Positions 8,763 to 18,218 of a DNA stretch of 64,000 bases are shown in pieces. The DNA is from Litorivivens lipolytica. GTDB taxonomy: Bacteria > Pseudomonadota > Gammaproteobacteria > Pseudomonadales > Spongiibacteraceae. Position 1 is the stretch's first letter, and every line of letters begins with the position of its first letter. The DNA is taken from NCBI RefSeq assembly GCF_014191715.1, contig NZ_JACHWY010000003.1:620001-684000 (forward strand), given 5' to 3'. A program made the translations under genes and the position numbers. The notes under the pieces were generated by a model. That model worked only from the letters and a program-made list of their open reading frames with translations, was not told the origin of the DNA and searched no databases.

Positions 8763-10433
8763 TCAGGCGTCGGGGAAGGCGGTCCAGCCATGGGTCCAAG
8801 CCTGCTTGCTGCCCGGACGCATGGCGCCGTGGTAGTTGGCGGCCTCATCCCAGAATTCGCCTTCCGGGCTGTTCAACTTGGGCTCCTGCGCGAGGCTGCG
8901 CAGCAGGGGAATGTAGTCCGGGGTATCGCGACGGGCGGCGCTGCTGGTCAGGCCGACATTGGTGCCCAAGTGCACATCCTCGAGCGAGGCGAAATAGCGG
9001 GCTTCGCTGAAGCCGCTGTCGTCGTCCTTGTCGGTGCTGCTTTCGTTGGCAAAATAGGCTTTGCCGTCGGCGCCGATATTTTCCACCAGCAGACCGGAGA
9101 AGGTCAGGGTCTGGCCGATGCCGCGCACAGTCTCCAGATCACGCAGGTCGATAAGCTCACCGGAAAAGCCCTGTATCAGCATGTTGTTGAAGTGGCCGCC
9201 GGTACCCTCGCGCAGGGTCATGGCGCGTTGGTATTTCTCGGCGTCACCGGAACTGATCAGGGTCACGTTGTGAAACACCGGCTCGGAACGCGGCGTTGCG
9301 CTGTGGTTATCGCCGTTGTTGTCGCCCTCGAAGGCGTTGTCGCCGACGCCGGGGTATTGCTGTACCACCAGAAACTGCACCCGGCCCCGCCAGCCCAAGT
9401 CCCAGTCCAGTGAATCGTCGCCGGCGCCGGTGATCAGAATGTGTTTCAGATCGACGTTGCCGCCAAAGACTTCAACCCCGTCATCCAGCGCCTGATGAAC
9501 CTGCACATGGCGCACAATGCTGTTGCTGCCGCAGCCACCCAGAGTCAGGCCGTTCAGCTCATTGTTGGCGTAGGCCTCAAAACCGGCAAATTCGATGCGG
9601 GCATATTCGAGCACGCCGCAGTTGGCGGCCGGATCATTGCCGCCGAAGGCCGCGCGCGAGTCATTGGCGGGCACGCCTTCAATGCGGGCGTCGGCCACAT
9701 TCACCGGCGCGTTGCCGAGCATCACCAGCCCGCCCCAGTCACCGGCTTTGCGCGCACCAACGGGATTGGCGCTGGTGAATACGATGGGCTCTGCCTGAGT
9801 GCCGCGGGCGTGGAGGGTGGCGTCGCGGGTTATCACGAGGGCCGAACCATTCTTGCCCAGTACCTGCGTGCCCGGGTCAATGACCAGCCGGCCGCCGGCC
9901 TCGAGGTAAACGATGTCTTCCAGAATCCATTGCTTGTCGGCGGTCCAGCGCTGCTCGCCAAACAGCGAACCACTCACCAATACCCGCGAACTGCTTAAAC
10001 CCAATGAATCCCGCAGCAGCCAGGTTGTGGCAGCGGCGATGATAAACAGCAGGGTTAAAACGCTTGGAATCAGCACTTGTCGCTGGGAGGGCTTGTCCAC
10101 GCCGACAAAGCCCTGTTGGCTCTGGTGGGGTTGATGCTGGCTGGCTTGCGCATCCGCATTCAGGCTGCGCCGCGTCGCCACCGTATTGTCGCGAGAGATC
10201 AGCACGTCGTGACGGTCGGCGCCGAGCAGTTCCTTGGCCATCTCGCGGATTTTCGGGTGGCGACTGCCGGTGGCGCGGCGGATAAATTCGAGCCGGTAAT
10301 CCGGGTCTTTCAGCAGGGTATTGAAGTGAAGCTGGCCGAGGCCCTGTTTGTCCTGTTCTTCACACAGCTGTTTCAGTTGCCAGAGCCCTTCGACTAGCTG
10401 GGCGCGGGGGGACGCAGTCTCCATGGTCGTCAT
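8763..10433 (-). CDS. Membrane-anchored right-handed beta-helix protein
   Basis: A 556-residue protein with an unusual layout. Residues 1-110 are soluble, charged and helical, with no signal peptide. A single membrane helix follows at about 118-140 ([20 protein letters not shown]). The remainder, about 150-556, reads as a parallel beta-helix with motifs such as [55 protein letters not shown] and [20 protein letters not shown]. This beta-helix type is common in secreted proteins of marine bacteria, usually behind a lipoprotein signal. Here a type II topology, with the beta-helix periplasmic, is predicted. Start ATG 10433 has AAGGA upstream. Function is unknown; it separates hemC from argH. Confidence 0.65.
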   Translation of the reverse strand: MTTMETASPRAQLVEGLWQLKQLCEEQDKQGLGQLHFNTLLKDPDYRLEFIRRATGSRHPKIREMAKELLGADRHDVLISRDNTVATRRSLNADAQASQHQPHQSQQGFVGVDKPSQRQVLIPSVLTLLFIIAAATTWLLRDSLGLSSSRVLVSGSLFGEQRWTADKQWILEDIVYLEAGGRLVIDPGTQVLGKNGSALVITRDATLHARGTQAEPIVFTSANPVGARKAGDWGGLVMLGNAPVNVADARIEGVPANDSRAAFGGNDPAANCGVLEYARIEFAGFEAYANNELNGLTLGGCGSNSIVRHVQVHQALDDGVEVFGGNVDLKHILITGAGDDSLDWDLGWRGRVQFLVVQQYPGVGDNAFEGDNNGDNHSATPRSEPVFHNVTLISSGDAEKYQRAMTLREGTGGHFNNMLIQGFSGELIDLRDLETVRGIGQTLTFSGLLVENIGADGKAYFANESSTDKDDDSGFSEARYFASLEDVHLGTNVGLTSSAARRDTPDYIPLLRSLAQEPKLNSPEGEFWDEAANYHGAMRPGSKQAWTHGWTAFPDA

Positions 10434-10517
10434 AATCTTATTCCTTGTTGCAGCTGGCTGCGGAGTATGGCGCTGGAGTGTGACGCTTTGATGAAGGCGG
10501 CAGAGCGTGGGGGGCTT

Positions 10518-10526
10518 TGGTATACT
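10518..10526 (+). promoter_or_regulatory. Extended -10 promoter of argH
   Basis: TGG-TATACT, an extended -10 element, lies about 60 bases before the argH start. No good -35 is present at 16-18 bases, which fits an extended -10 promoter. It gives an untranslated leader of about 55 bases. Confidence 0.55.
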
Positions 10527-10586
10527 GCGCGCCTTACATCAGCACAGGCCCGGCAGGGCTCCCACTACATCGGCGCAACTTATTTT

Positions 10587-11990
10587 ATGAATGACACGAC
10601 TTCCTCCGATATCAAGCCCTGGGGCGGACGTTTTTCCGAGCCCACCGATCAATTTGTGGAGCGCTTTACCGCGTCCGTGGGTTTTGATCAGCGCCTCTAC
10701 CACCACGACATCAACGGCTCGCTGGCCCACGCCCAGATGCTGGCCAAGGTCGGCGTGCTGACCGACGAGGAATACACCCAGATCAGTGAAGGTCTGGAAG
10801 CCATTCGCGGCGAGATCGAGCGCGGTGAATTCAACTGGTCGGTGAGTCTGGAAGACGTGCACATGAATATCGAAGCGCGCCTGACCGAGCGCATCGGTAT
10901 TACCGGCAAAAAACTGCACACCGGTCGCTCGCGCAACGATCAGGTGGCGACCGATATCCGTTTGTATTTGCGCGATGAGATCGACAGCATTGCCGCTGAA
11001 CTGACCCGTCTGCAACAGGGCCTGTGCGAACTGGCGGCGCGCGAAGCCGACACTATCATGCCTGGCTTTACCCATCTGCAAACCGCCCAGCCGGTGACCT
11101 TCGGTCATCACCTGTTAGCCTGGAATGCGATGCTGGGCCGCGACTACGAGCGGCTGATGGATTGCCGCAAGCGGGTAAACCGCTCGCCACTGGGCGCTGC
11201 GGCGCTGGCCGGTACCACCTACCCAATTGATCGCGAAATGACCGCGCAACTGTTGGGTTTCGAAGGCCCGACTGAAAACTCGCTGGATTCCGTAAGCGAT
11301 CGCGACTTCGCCATCGAATTTACCGCCGCCGCCGCGCTGATCATGACCCACCTGTCGCGCTTCAGCGAAGAGCTGGTGTTGTGGACCTCGGCCCAATTCA
11401 ACTTCATCAATCTGCCCGACCGTTTCTGCACCGGCTCCAGCATCATGCCGCAGAAGAAAAACCCGGACGTGCCGGAACTGGTGCGCGGCAAAACCGGTCG
11501 CGTAAACGGTCACCTGATCAGTTTGTTGACGCTGATGAAGTCCCAGCCGCTGGCCTACAACAAGGACAATCAGGAAGACAAAGAGCCTCTGTTCGATACC
11601 ATCGACACTCTGCGCGATTGCCTGAAATCCTACGCCGATATGGTGCCTGCCATTACGGCTAACGCCGACGTGATGCGCGAAGCCGCCATGCGCGGTTTCT
11701 CCACCGCCACTGATCTGGCGGATTATCTGGTGCGCAAGGGCGTACCTTTCCGCGATGCCCACGAAATCGTCGGCAAGTCGGTAGCCTACGGTATTGAGAG
11801 CAAAAAAGACCTGTCGGAAATGACCCTCGACGAGCTGAAACAATTCAGCGATACCATCGAGCAGGACGTGTTTGACGTACTGACGCTTGAAGGCTCGGTG
11901 AATGCCCGTGACCACGTCGGCGGCACCGCGCCTGCACAGGTGAAAGCTGCGGCGGCGCGTGGTTTAAAGGTTCTGGCAGAGCGAAACTAA
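10587..11990 (+). CDS. argH: Argininosuccinate lyase
   Basis: Last step of arginine synthesis: argininosuccinate to arginine plus fumarate. I use ATG 10587 (467 residues). The conserved opening [21 protein letters not shown] follows it directly, and the promoter at 10518-10526 makes the in-frame start at 10467 impossible for that transcript. The fumarase-superfamily signature [12 protein letters not shown] is at about residues 282-293, and [13 protein letters not shown] marks the substrate site near residue 110. It is transcribed divergently from the beta-helix gene and followed by a repeat block. Confidence 0.96.
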   Translation: MNDTTSSDIKPWGGRFSEPTDQFVERFTASVGFDQRLYHHDINGSLAHAQMLAKVGVLTDEEYTQISEGLEAIRGEIERGEFNWSVSLEDVHMNIEARLTERIGITGKKLHTGRSRNDQVATDIRLYLRDEIDSIAAELTRLQQGLCELAAREADTIMPGFTHLQTAQPVTFGHHLLAWNAMLGRDYERLMDCRKRVNRSPLGAAALAGTTYPIDREMTAQLLGFEGPTENSLDSVSDRDFAIEFTAAAALIMTHLSRFSEELVLWTSAQFNFINLPDRFCTGSSIMPQKKNPDVPELVRGKTGRVNGHLISLLTLMKSQPLAYNKDNQEDKEPLFDTIDTLRDCLKSYADMVPAITANADVMREAAMRGFSTATDLADYLVRKGVPFRDAHEIVGKSVAYGIESKKDLSEMTLDELKQFSDTIEQDVFDVLTLEGSVNARDHVGGTAPAQVKAAAARGLKVLAERN

Positions 11991-12041
11991 TTCTCGGTTG
12001 TGCCGTCGAAGGTTGAGTAGGTGGTACGCTGCCATCGGTCG

Positions 12042-12211
12042 GAGATTGCTTCGCGAAAAGCGCTCGCAATGACGGGTTCCTACAGCGCACCTGTCATTGC
12101 GTACCCAAAGCGCTTCGCGGGGCATGCTAAGAAGCGCAGCGACGCGGCAATCTGGTGGGGTTGGCAGTGAGCAGAAAGAGATTGCTTCGCGAAAAGCACT
12201 CGCAATGACAG
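12042..12211. repeat. REP-like intergenic repeats (block 2)
   Basis: Three units lie between argH and the RND adaptor gene: two GAGATTGCTTCGCGAAAAGC.CTCGCAATGAC copies in one orientation flank a long variant. The variant reads TCATTGCGTACCCAAAGCGC, TTCGCGGGGCATGC and GACGCGGCAATCT, in the opposite orientation. Confidence 0.87.
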
Positions 12212-12269
12212 GAGTGTCGAGGCATGACACCCCCTGCTAAACCAGAACAAACCATCTCCGGGGTAATTC

Positions 12270-13331
12270 ATGAAGTACGTATTCGGCTTGCTACTGGTCG
12301 CCGCATTGGCGGGCGGTTTGTGGTGGCAATCGCAGGAACCGTCTAAATCGCAAGGGATGTCCGCGCCGGTGGTTTCGGTCAGCGTCTACACGGTTGAGGC
12401 GCGCGAATTTTCTGATCGCGTCGAAGCCCTCGGCAGCCTGCGCGGCAACGAATCCGTCACTATTACCGCCAATGCCTCCGATACCATCGAAGCCATTCAC
12501 TTCAAAGAAGGTCAGCAAGTGGAAAAAGGCCAGTTGCTGGTCACGCTGGAGCAGGCCGAAGAACAGGCCCAGCTGGCGGCGGCTAAAGCTGATTTGGCCG
12601 AGCAGCAGCGGGAAGTGCGCCGTCTGGAAGGGCTGGTTAAAACCATGTCGGCGGCGCAGACCGAACTCGATACACGCCGCACGGCATTGCAGAAAGCCCG
12701 CTTTAAAATTGATGAGCTGGAAGCCCGTATCGCGGATCGTCGCATCACCGCGCCTTTCGCCGGTGTGCTGGGTCTCAGACTGGTCAGCCCCGGTGCATTG
12801 CTTACGCCCGGCACCGCCATTACCACTCTCGACGATGTCGACCCCATGAAACTGGAATTCAGCGTGCCGGCTGCCTTGCTCGGCACCCTGAAAACGGGGC
12901 TGGAATTGCGCGCAAAAACCGCGTCCTATGATGAGCCTTTCAGCGGCAAGGTGACGGTCATCGACAGTCGCGTCAATACCACCGACCGCTCCATCCGCGC
13001 CCGCGCCGAATTTGATAACAGCGATGGCCGGCTTAAGCCGGGCATGCTGATGACTATAGAGCTGCTGCGCAATCCGCGCACGGCACTGCTGATTCCGGAA
13101 GCGGCTATTGTCACCCGCGAAAAACAACACAGTGTGTGGGTGGTCGCCGACGACAACACTCTTCAGCGCCGCATTCTGCAGCTTGGCAGTCGCCAACCCG
13201 GCTGGGTGGAAGTGATTAGCGGCATCACCGCCGGTGAGACAATTGTGCGCGCCAACTTTCCGCGTCTGCGCGAGGGCCTGAAAGTCACCGCGCCGGAACT
13301 GGAAAAAGTCGCCGCCGGCGAGGCTAGCTGA
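12270..13331 (+). CDS. RND efflux periplasmic adaptor (membrane fusion protein)
   Basis: A 353-residue membrane fusion protein that links an inner-membrane RND pump to an outer-membrane channel. It has an N-terminal membrane anchor or signal (residues 3-20). The split biotinyl-lipoyl halves are at IEAIHFKEGQQVEKGQLLVTL (about 75-95) and RRITAPFAGVLGLRLVSPGALL (about 155-178). An alpha-hairpin with heptad-like sequence lies between them, followed by beta-barrel and membrane-proximal domains. There is no lipobox cysteine. One base separates its stop from the RND permease start, so the two are an operon. No outer-membrane channel gene is adjacent. Confidence 0.92.
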   Translation: MKYVFGLLLVAALAGGLWWQSQEPSKSQGMSAPVVSVSVYTVEAREFSDRVEALGSLRGNESVTITANASDTIEAIHFKEGQQVEKGQLLVTLEQAEEQAQLAAAKADLAEQQREVRRLEGLVKTMSAAQTELDTRRTALQKARFKIDELEARIADRRITAPFAGVLGLRLVSPGALLTPGTAITTLDDVDPMKLEFSVPAALLGTLKTGLELRAKTASYDEPFSGKVTVIDSRVNTTDRSIRARAEFDNSDGRLKPGMLMTIELLRNPRTALLIPEAAIVTREKQHSVWVVADDNTLQRRILQLGSRQPGWVEVISGITAGETIVRANFPRLREGLKVTAPELEKVAAGEAS

Positions 13332-13332
13332 G

Positions 13333-16300
13333 ATGCTGCTGTCCGATACCGCCGTTAAGCGGCCTGTGTTTGCAGTAGTTATCAGCCTCTTGCTGGTGGC
13401 TTTCGGTTTAGTTTCTTTTGAGCGTTTGGCTCTGCGCGAATACCCGGATATCGATCCGCCGGTGGTATCGATTCGCACCAACTACACCGGCGCCTCCGCA
13501 GCAGTGGTGGAATCGCGCGTTACCCAGCTGATTGAAGACAGCATCGCCGGTATCGAAGGCATTAAAACCATTTCCTCATCCAGCGCCGACGGCACCTCCG
13601 CCATCAGTATTGAATTTGATATCAATCGCGATATTGATTCCGCGGCCAACGATGTACGCGACCGGGTCTCGGGGGTGATGGGAAACCTGCCGGAAGAGGC
13701 GGACCCGCCCGAGGTGCAAAAAAGCGACGCAGACGAGCGAGTCATTATGTGGCTCAACCTTGTCTCCGAATCCATGGATACCTTGCAGCTTACCGACTAC
13801 GCCGAGCGCTATCTGGTGGATCGCTTTTCCACCATCGACGGTGTGGCACGAGTGCGGGTTAGTGGCGGGCTGGAATACGCCATGCGTATCTGGCTCGATC
13901 GCAAGGCGATGGCCGCGCGTGGCCTCACCGCGACCGATATTGAAAACGCGTTGCGCAGTGAGAATGTGGAACTGCCGGCGGGTACGGTGAAATCCCTCGA
14001 CCGCGATTTTATCGTCAAGCTGGATCGCAACTACCGCACCGAAGAAGACTTCCGCAAACTGGTAATCGGCCGAGGTGGAGACGGTTATCTGATTCGCTTG
14101 CAAGACGTTGCGCGCGTTGAGTTGGGCGCCGCTGAATGGCGAAGGATGTTCCGCGGCAACGGCGTGAATATGGTCGGCCTCGGGGTAATTAAACAGAGCA
14201 CCGCAAACACGCTGGCGGTCACCCGCGAAGCAAAAAAACTCCGCGACCGCATTAAAGCGACGCTGCCCGAAGGCATGGACATCAAGCAGAGTTTCGACAG
14301 TTCGGTGTTTGTGGAAAGCGCTATTTCTGAAGTCTACAGCACCTTGTTTATTGCCGCCGGCTTGGTGATTCTGGTGATCCTGTTATTCCTTGGGGATTGG
14401 CGGGCGATGATGGTGCCGGCGGTCACCGTACCCGTGTCACTGATCGCGACTTTCTCGGTGCTCTACGGCCTTGGCTACAGTATCAACTTGCTAACCCTGC
14501 TGGCGTTGGTACTCGCCATCGGCATGGTGGTGGATGACGGTATTGTTGTACTGGAAAATATTCACCGCCGCATGAGCGAAGGCGAAAGCCCTCTGGTGGC
14601 TGCCTATCGCGGCGCACGGCAGGTGGGTTTTGCAGTGGTGGCCACCACGCTGGTGTTGATTGCCGTGTTCGTGCCCATCACCTTTCTGCAGGATGATGTG
14701 GGCCGATTGTTCGGCGAGTTCGCGGTGGCCATGGCGGCGGCGGTGGGCTTTTCCAGTCTGGTGGCGCTGACGCTTTCGCCGGTGATTTGCGCCAAACTGC
14801 TGAAAGCCGACAACGGTCGTCACCGTATCAGTAAGGCGGGCGACCGGATTTTTAGCGCACTGCAACGGCGCTATCACAACGGCTTGAAACGCGCGCTGCA
14901 CGCGCCGCTGATTATGGGGCTGGTGTTGGTGGCGGCGTTGGCAACCTGTTATGGCCTGTTCAAGCAGATCCCGCAGGAATTTGCGCCGAAAGAAGACCGC
15001 GGTGTGTTCTTCCTGATTATCAACGGCCCGGAAGGGGCATCTTTTGATTACACCACCCAGCGCGTATTGGAGATTGAAGAAAAGCTGATGCCGCTGGTGG
15101 ATGGTGGTGATATCGAGCGCCTGCTGTTGCGTGCGCCGCGCGGTTTCGGGGGCGGTGAAGATTTCAGTGGGGCGATGGGCATTATTGTGCTGACGCCTTT
15201 CGATTCCGGGCGCCGCGATGCCTATGCGATTATGGCGGACGCCCGCGCACGGGTTTCGGACATCAGCGGGGTGATGGTCTTCCCGATCATGCCCCAGGCC
15301 CTCGGCGGTCACGCCAACAAGGCGGTGCAGTTTGTGATTGGCGGTGCGGATTACGATGAACTGGCGCGCTGGCGCGACCGAATTGTCAGTGAGGCGACTG
15401 ACAACCCGGGTTTGATTGGTATCGACAGTGACTATCGCGAAAGCAAACCCCAGTTGCGGGTTTCGATTGATCGTGAGCGTGCAGCGTCTCTCGGTGTGCA
15501 GCTAGTCGACATCAACCGCACGCTGGAAACTCTACTCGGTTCGCGCAAGGTAACCACCTTTATGCGCGACGGTGAAGAATACGATGTAATTCTGGAAGGC
15601 GAGCCAGACGGTCAGCGCTCCCCCGGCGATCTGAACAACATTTACGTCCGCTCCAGTACCACCGATCGGCTGATTCCCCTGTCGAATCTGGTGACGTTGG
15701 AAGATCGCGCCGATGCGGCAACGCTGAACCGTTATAATCGTATGCGCGCGATCACCATCGACGCAGCGGTGGGTGGCGACTACACCCTTGGCGAAGCGCT
15801 GACTTATCTGGAGCAGCTCACGCGCGAAGTTGCGCCGGAAGCGGTGATTGATTTCAAGGGTGAATCCCTGAAACTGAAAACCAGCAGTGGCGATATCTAT
15901 TTTATTTTTGCGCTGGCGCTGATGGTGGTCTTTCTGGTGATGGCCGCCCAGTTCGAAAGTTTTGTGCACCCCTTTGTGATTATGCTGACGGTGCCGCTGG
16001 CGATTGCCGGTGCCCTGATCGGCCTCAGCCTGTTCGGGCAAACCATCAATATTTATTCGCAGGTGGCGCTGATTATGCTGGTGGGGCTGGCCACCAAAAA
16101 CGGCATTTTGATTGTCGAGTTTGCCAACCAGTTGCGGGATGAGGGCAAGGCCTTTGAAGACGCCTTGGTTGAAGCGTCAGGGCAGCGCTTGCGCCCGATT
16201 CTGATGACTTCGATCACCACCATTATGGGTGCGGTGCCACTGATTCTTGCCAGTGGTGCCGGCGCCGAAGCGCGCTTTGTGATCGGGATTGTGGTGGCCA

Positions 16301-16449
16301 GTGGTGTCAGCCTAGCGACGGTGCTGACCTTGTTTGTGGTGCCTCTGGCCTACTATCTGCTGGCACGCAATACTCACACGCCGCTGACGGTGACGCGGCA
16401 GTTAGACGCGGAATTGTCTGCTGCGGAGTCTTCTCAACCCAAGCCCTGA
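13333..16449 (+). CDS. RND efflux permease, HAE1 type
   Basis: A 1038-residue inner-membrane proton-driven exporter of the hydrophobe/amphiphile (HAE1) class, with 12 membrane helices and two large periplasmic loops. TM4 carries the proton-relay pair D401-D402 in GMVVDDGIVVLENIHRR. The N-terminus (SDTAVKRPVFAVVISLLLVAFG) and the duplicated half starting near residue 535 are typical. It forms an operon with the adaptor. No drug, metal or solvent specificity can be read from the sequence. Its last codons lie in a 30-bp palindrome shared with the convergent gene. Confidence 0.93.
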   Translation: MLLSDTAVKRPVFAVVISLLLVAFGLVSFERLALREYPDIDPPVVSIRTNYTGASAAVVESRVTQLIEDSIAGIEGIKTISSSSADGTSAISIEFDINRDIDSAANDVRDRVSGVMGNLPEEADPPEVQKSDADERVIMWLNLVSESMDTLQLTDYAERYLVDRFSTIDGVARVRVSGGLEYAMRIWLDRKAMAARGLTATDIENALRSENVELPAGTVKSLDRDFIVKLDRNYRTEEDFRKLVIGRGGDGYLIRLQDVARVELGAAEWRRMFRGNGVNMVGLGVIKQSTANTLAVTREAKKLRDRIKATLPEGMDIKQSFDSSVFVESAISEVYSTLFIAAGLVILVILLFLGDWRAMMVPAVTVPVSLIATFSVLYGLGYSINLLTLLALVLAIGMVVDDGIVVLENIHRRMSEGESPLVAAYRGARQVGFAVVATTLVLIAVFVPITFLQDDVGRLFGEFAVAMAAAVGFSSLVALTLSPVICAKLLKADNGRHRISKAGDRIFSALQRRYHNGLKRALHAPLIMGLVLVAALATCYGLFKQIPQEFAPKEDRGVFFLIINGPEGASFDYTTQRVLEIEEKLMPLVDGGDIERLLLRAPRGFGGGEDFSGAMGIIVLTPFDSGRRDAYAIMADARARVSDISGVMVFPIMPQALGGHANKAVQFVIGGADYDELARWRDRIVSEATDNPGLIGIDSDYRESKPQLRVSIDRERAASLGVQLVDINRTLETLLGSRKVTTFMRDGEEYDVILEGEPDGQRSPGDLNNIYVRSSTTDRLIPLSNLVTLEDRADAATLNRYNRMRAITIDAAVGGDYTLGEALTYLEQLTREVAPEAVIDFKGESLKLKTSSGDIYFIFALALMVVFLVMAAQFESFVHPFVIMLTVPLAIAGALIGLSLFGQTINIYSQVALIMLVGLATKNGILIVEFANQLRDEGKAFEDALVEASGQRLRPILMTSITTIMGAVPLILASGAGAEARFVIGIVVASGVSLATVLTLFVVPLAYYLLARNTHTPLTVTRQLDAELSAAESSQPKP

Positions 16450-16464
16450 TCAGGGCTTGGGTTG
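16435..16464. terminator. 30-bp perfect palindrome at convergent stop codons
   Basis: The arm CAACCCAAGCCCTGA is followed directly by its reverse complement. The two stop codons sit in the central TGATCA: the efflux permease ends at 16449 and the anti-sigma-like gene at 16450. The palindrome can form a strong stem on either transcript, so I call it a bidirectional terminator overlapping coding sequence. No long T-run follows it. Confidence 0.7.
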
Positions 16465-17373
16465 CAACTCGCCGCTCGCCGGATCAAAGCGGTATTTCAA
16501 ATCGTCGTCGCTGTCACCCAGTGCCTGCAGCACCGAAATCACCAGAATATCGCCTTGCCAAGCGAGGGTCGCCGTAGCTGAATTAAACGGCAGCTGGGTG
16601 CGCTGACTATTGTCGGCAAAAAGATCGTCAATGCTCTGAACATAAATGGCTTGCGCCGTTTGCAGGGCGAACCAGCGTTGCGACGAGGATATTTTTAGTT
16701 GCAGGACATTTTCATGCACATTGCCGAGCAGGTGCCGCCCCGAGGCGTCCTTCGCCTGCCACACCAGCGTTGAACGACCATCACTGCCGGCAACGCTGCA
16801 CAGACGGCCGGCTTCGTTGCTCTGTGGGTGCATGAGTGGCGCGCAGACCAGGGCCATCGCAGGCTGGCTTTTGGGCGCGGCTTTTTGAGCTTGCCTTTTC
16901 TCTTCCTGTAGCTGTCGCTCTTGCAAGAAAGTCTGTTCTTCGTCTGCTGCTGGCGCAGCGGCAAACTCTTGTGCGTAGTCGGCCGTCGCTGCCGTTTCTG
17001 CTTCCTGTAGATTCTCCAGCGAGGGTTGATGCACCTGCTGGTAAATAAACAGGGTCAGGCCGATCACAGCCATTGAGCCAAAGGCGTAGCGCCAGTCGAT
17101 CAGCCAGTTGTTGAGGCCACGCGTGAGTATCGCCAGCAGCGAGGGGTTGGCGGCGGGTTGTGCGGCCATTTCCACCATGGTCTGCCATTGCCGATAGCGA
17201 TCCGGGCGCGCTGCCAGATGGGACAGGACTTCGGTGCGGCGTTGTGCGCCTAGGCCGCCTTCCATCAGCAGGGCGAGCTCTTCGTCACTGGGAGGCGAGC
17301 CGCTCGCACTGCGCCCGTGCTGGGCGAGATGAATGCCTAAAATCGCTTCGCTGTGCCGATCGGCCTTACTCAC
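16450..17373 (-). CDS. Putative anti-sigma-like membrane protein
   Basis: A 307-residue single-pass membrane protein. The N-terminal ~90 residues (PSDEELALLMEGGLGAQRRTEVLSHLA...) resemble an anti-sigma domain. The cysteines of the zinc HC2 motif are absent: LSHLAARPDRYRQW stands where HxxxCxxC would be. A membrane helix lies at about 97-113. A glutamate- and glutamine-rich linker follows, then a beta-rich periplasmic domain ending in QPKP. Its start overlaps the upstream sigma-like gene in a GTGA/ATGA-type junction, which is the main reason for the anti-sigma call. Signal and regulon are unknown. Confidence 0.55.
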   Translation of the reverse strand: MSKADRHSEAILGIHLAQHGRSASGSPPSDEELALLMEGGLGAQRRTEVLSHLAARPDRYRQWQTMVEMAAQPAANPSLLAILTRGLNNWLIDWRYAFGSMAVIGLTLFIYQQVHQPSLENLQEAETAATADYAQEFAAAPAADEEQTFLQERQLQEEKRQAQKAAPKSQPAMALVCAPLMHPQSNEAGRLCSVAGSDGRSTLVWQAKDASGRHLLGNVHENVLQLKISSSQRWFALQTAQAIYVQSIDDLFADNSQRTQLPFNSATATLAWQGDILVISVLQALGDSDDDLKYRFDPASGELQPKP

Positions 17374-18185
17374 AAACGTTCCTCCAGAACCTGCGCCGCG
17401 CTGCGAAGGTGCAGTCCAGTACGCTCGAGCGCTTGATTGATCTTTGCCAGACTCTGTTTGATTTGACGGCCAGGCTGGTGATTTGGAACGCCGAGAGCCC
17501 GGGCAATGCTGGCGAAGTTGAGTCCGTCCTGAAAATGCATTTTCAGCATGAGCAGTGATTCGTCATCCAGGGTCAACGCTGCCCGGGCTTGCTCAATCTG
17601 GTTGAGGTCGATGTCGGCAAAGGCCTCCTGATCTTCCAGTATTGCGGCCAGCAGGGCGAGGGTATCTTCGAGGTGAGTCGCAGAAAGCGCATCCTCCAGA
17701 CTGTCGCTGGCGAAGGCTTCGCTGTCATTAAGATATTCCTCGGGCACCGGCAAATTGCTGGCGCCGCACCAGGGGAGGCGGGCTTTGATGGCGCGAATAA
17801 TGGTGGCAACGATGTCGGCATCGCGATACTCCATGCGGCTCATTACCGACTCGGCGGTGTGGCGTTCGAGGCAGATAGCCTTCCACAACCTGACCCACAA
17901 ATCGCCCTGCTGCTGAAGCCATTGGGGCGGTCGGGCGCGCCCGTAGCGTTGTCGCGAAAACTCTTCCAGCAGGCGGGCGCTCAGGCTGTACAGAAACGTC
18001 GTAGGCTGGGACTGGCCACGGAAGGTTTTGCAGCGCGCCCAGTCGTCTTCCGAGAGCTTGTTGAAAACAAAGGTGGCGGCTTCCTCGGCGGTTACCGGCT
18101 CCACAAAGCGGCGCAGGGCCTGCTGCTCGAGCTGCTGCAGCCAGTGTTTATCGAGCACGATATCGGGCCAGTGAATCCGGGTCAT
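17370..18185 (-). CDS. Divergent sigma-70-family-like protein
   Basis: A 271-residue protein read as an ECF-like sigma factor. Around residues 45-90 a region-2-like stretch (FRGQSQPTTFLYSLSARLLEEFSRQRYGRARPP) resembles the ECF pattern. Around 205-255 there is a region-4-like helix-turn-helix (LLMLKMHFQDGLNFASIARALGVPNHQPGRQIKQSLAKI). The linker between them is long and acidic, so the protein is larger than typical ECF factors. It is coupled by a 4-base overlap to the membrane protein downstream. It could be a sigma factor released by that anti-sigma, but the homology is weak and I hold this loosely. Confidence 0.5.
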   Translation of the reverse strand: MTRIHWPDIVLDKHWLQQLEQQALRRFVEPVTAEEAATFVFNKLSEDDWARCKTFRGQSQPTTFLYSLSARLLEEFSRQRYGRARPPQWLQQQGDLWVRLWKAICLERHTAESVMSRMEYRDADIVATIIRAIKARLPWCGASNLPVPEEYLNDSEAFASDSLEDALSATHLEDTLALLAAILEDQEAFADIDLNQIEQARAALTLDDESLLMLKMHFQDGLNFASIARALGVPNHQPGRQIKQSLAKINQALERTGLHLRSAAQVLEERL

Positions 18186-18218
18186 AAGGTTATTGTTCTC
18201 TCCTTAAGCCGAAGTGTA

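Noticed and set aside
10488-10526. TTGATG/TATACT as a normal sigma-70 promoter for argH
   Set aside because: The spacer would be 27 bases, too long; the extended -10 reading is preferred.
12291-13481. Open frame of nearly 400 codons on the minus strand
   Set aside because: Antisense to the RND adaptor gene, whose motifs are clear; the antisense translation resembles no protein.
14491-15312. Minus-strand open frame opposite the RND permease
   Set aside because: A His/Gln/Arg-rich shadow of a GC-rich membrane protein gene.
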